The position numbers were made by a program, and so were the translations under genes. 6,624 bases of DNA from JAVMKJ01 sp031732875 (lineage in GTDB: Bacteria > Pseudomonadota > Gammaproteobacteria > Competibacterales > Competibacteraceae): contig JAVMKL010000070.1 of the NCBI GenBank assembly GCA_031732875.1, positions 1 through 6,624 on the forward strand, in the 5' to 3' direction. Shown here in pieces: positions 6,366 to 6,624 of this stretch (the first letter of the stretch is position 1; each line of letters starts with the position of its first letter). The notes beneath the pieces were generated by a model, which ran no database searches, was not told the DNA's origin, and saw only the letters and a program-made list of their open reading frames with translations.

Positions 6366-6461
6366 GGTGTTTATTCTAATTTTCGTCCCTATGATAAATA
6401 TGAATTCCAACGAGCCGGGAGGAGGCAACGAACCGGTGGGGAACCCCTGAGGAGCACCGTC
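6366..6461 (+). promoter_or_regulatory. Phasin leader: AT-rich start, short upstream ORF
   Basis: The first part of this gap is AT-rich, and TATGAT at 6390-6395 could be a -10 box, with no good -35. A 19-codon ORF from ATG 6391 ends at TGA 6448-6450, which overlaps the GAGGAG (6449-6454) that serves the phasin ATG. A second Shine-Dalgarno-like run, GGGAGGAGG (6417-6425), lies inside it. This layout could couple a short leader to phasin translation, but the leader has no ribosome-binding site of its own. Confidence 0.25.
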
Positions 6462-6624
6462 ATGGTCAAGAAAGTCAAAGGCAACGCCGACAGCCAACTG
6501 TCCCAGTCCGTCCGGGAGTCCGCCCACCTGATCTGGCTGGCCGGGCTGGGCGCGTTCGCCAAGGTTAGCGGAGAAGGTGGCAAGCTGTTCGACGCCTTGG
6601 TCGAGGAGGGCGAGAAGGTCGAGG
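6462..6624 (+). CDS. Phasin / PHA granule-associated protein, partial (5' end)
   Basis: Only the first 54 codons are present; the gene runs off the right edge. The N-terminus is basic (MVKKVKGNADSQ), followed by the signature ESAHLIWLAGLGAFAK (19-34), then GEGGKLFDALVEEGEKVE (37-54). This is the pattern of the PhaF/PhaI-type phasins that coat polyhydroxyalkanoate granules, limiting coalescence and helping granule segregation. GAGGAG lies 7 bases upstream of the ATG. Whether a lysine/alanine-rich DNA-binding tail (PhaF-like) follows cannot be seen. It is in the same direction as WS/DGAT, 96 bases downstream, so co-transcription is possible. It may coat PHA granules only, or also neutral-lipid inclusions made by the neighbouring genes. 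Confidence 0.9.
   Translation, partial: MVKKVKGNADSQLSQSVRESAHLIWLAGLGAFAKVSGEGGKLFDALVEEGEKVE

Noticed and set aside
6362..6392. ATAGGG / CCCTAT inverted repeat just after the WS/DGAT stop
   Set aside because: Only six pairs with a 19-base AT-rich loop and no U-run after it, so it is too weak to call a terminator.
1..6624. CRISPR arrays, tRNA or rRNA genes, insertion sequences
   Set aside because: I saw no spaced repeats, no cloverleaf or rRNA-like stretches, and no transposase motifs or terminal inverted repeats anywhere in the window.

Overview
The window is high-GC DNA that looks like a gammaproteobacterium able to store reduced carbon as neutral lipid and polyester. The evidence is a Marinobacter-type fused fatty acyl-CoA reductase, a WS/DGAT wax ester synthase, a bacterial acyl-CoA-binding protein and the start of a polyhydroxyalkanoate (PHA) granule phasin. 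Assigning a genus would be a guess. PHA-rich wastewater groups such as Competibacter relatives would fit, but nothing in the sequence proves it.

Layout from left to right. Positions 1-752 (minus) hold a PP2C-type Ser/Thr phosphatase whose 3' end runs off the left edge. It is preceded by a small ORF (749-898, minus) that overlaps its GTG start. Positions 1042-1506 (minus) hold a Bcp-type peroxiredoxin. Positions 1651-3636 (minus) hold a 661-residue two-domain fatty acyl-CoA reductase. Divergent from it, at 3771-4256 (plus), is an unrecognised 161-residue protein with one N-terminal membrane segment and a 19-residue amphipathic repeat. A convergent gap with an inverted repeat separates it from an 86-residue acyl-CoA-binding protein at 4336-4596 (minus). 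A divergent intergenic region with a 9-bp inverted repeat leads to the 495-residue WS/DGAT acyltransferase at 4878-6365 (plus). The first 54 codons of a phasin at 6462-6624 (plus) close the window.

How the genes work together (inference from family knowledge): the acyl-CoA-binding protein would hold the acyl-CoA pool, the reductase would convert part of it to fatty alcohol, and the WS/DGAT would join alcohol and acyl-CoA into wax esters or acylate diacylglycerol. The phasin would coat storage granules. The repeat protein sits between these genes and has the build of a membrane-tethered lipid-surface binder, which makes it the best candidate here for an undescribed component. The peroxiredoxin and phosphatase are probably separate household functions. 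All protein-coding calls rest on reading the translations and motifs by eye, without any database search.
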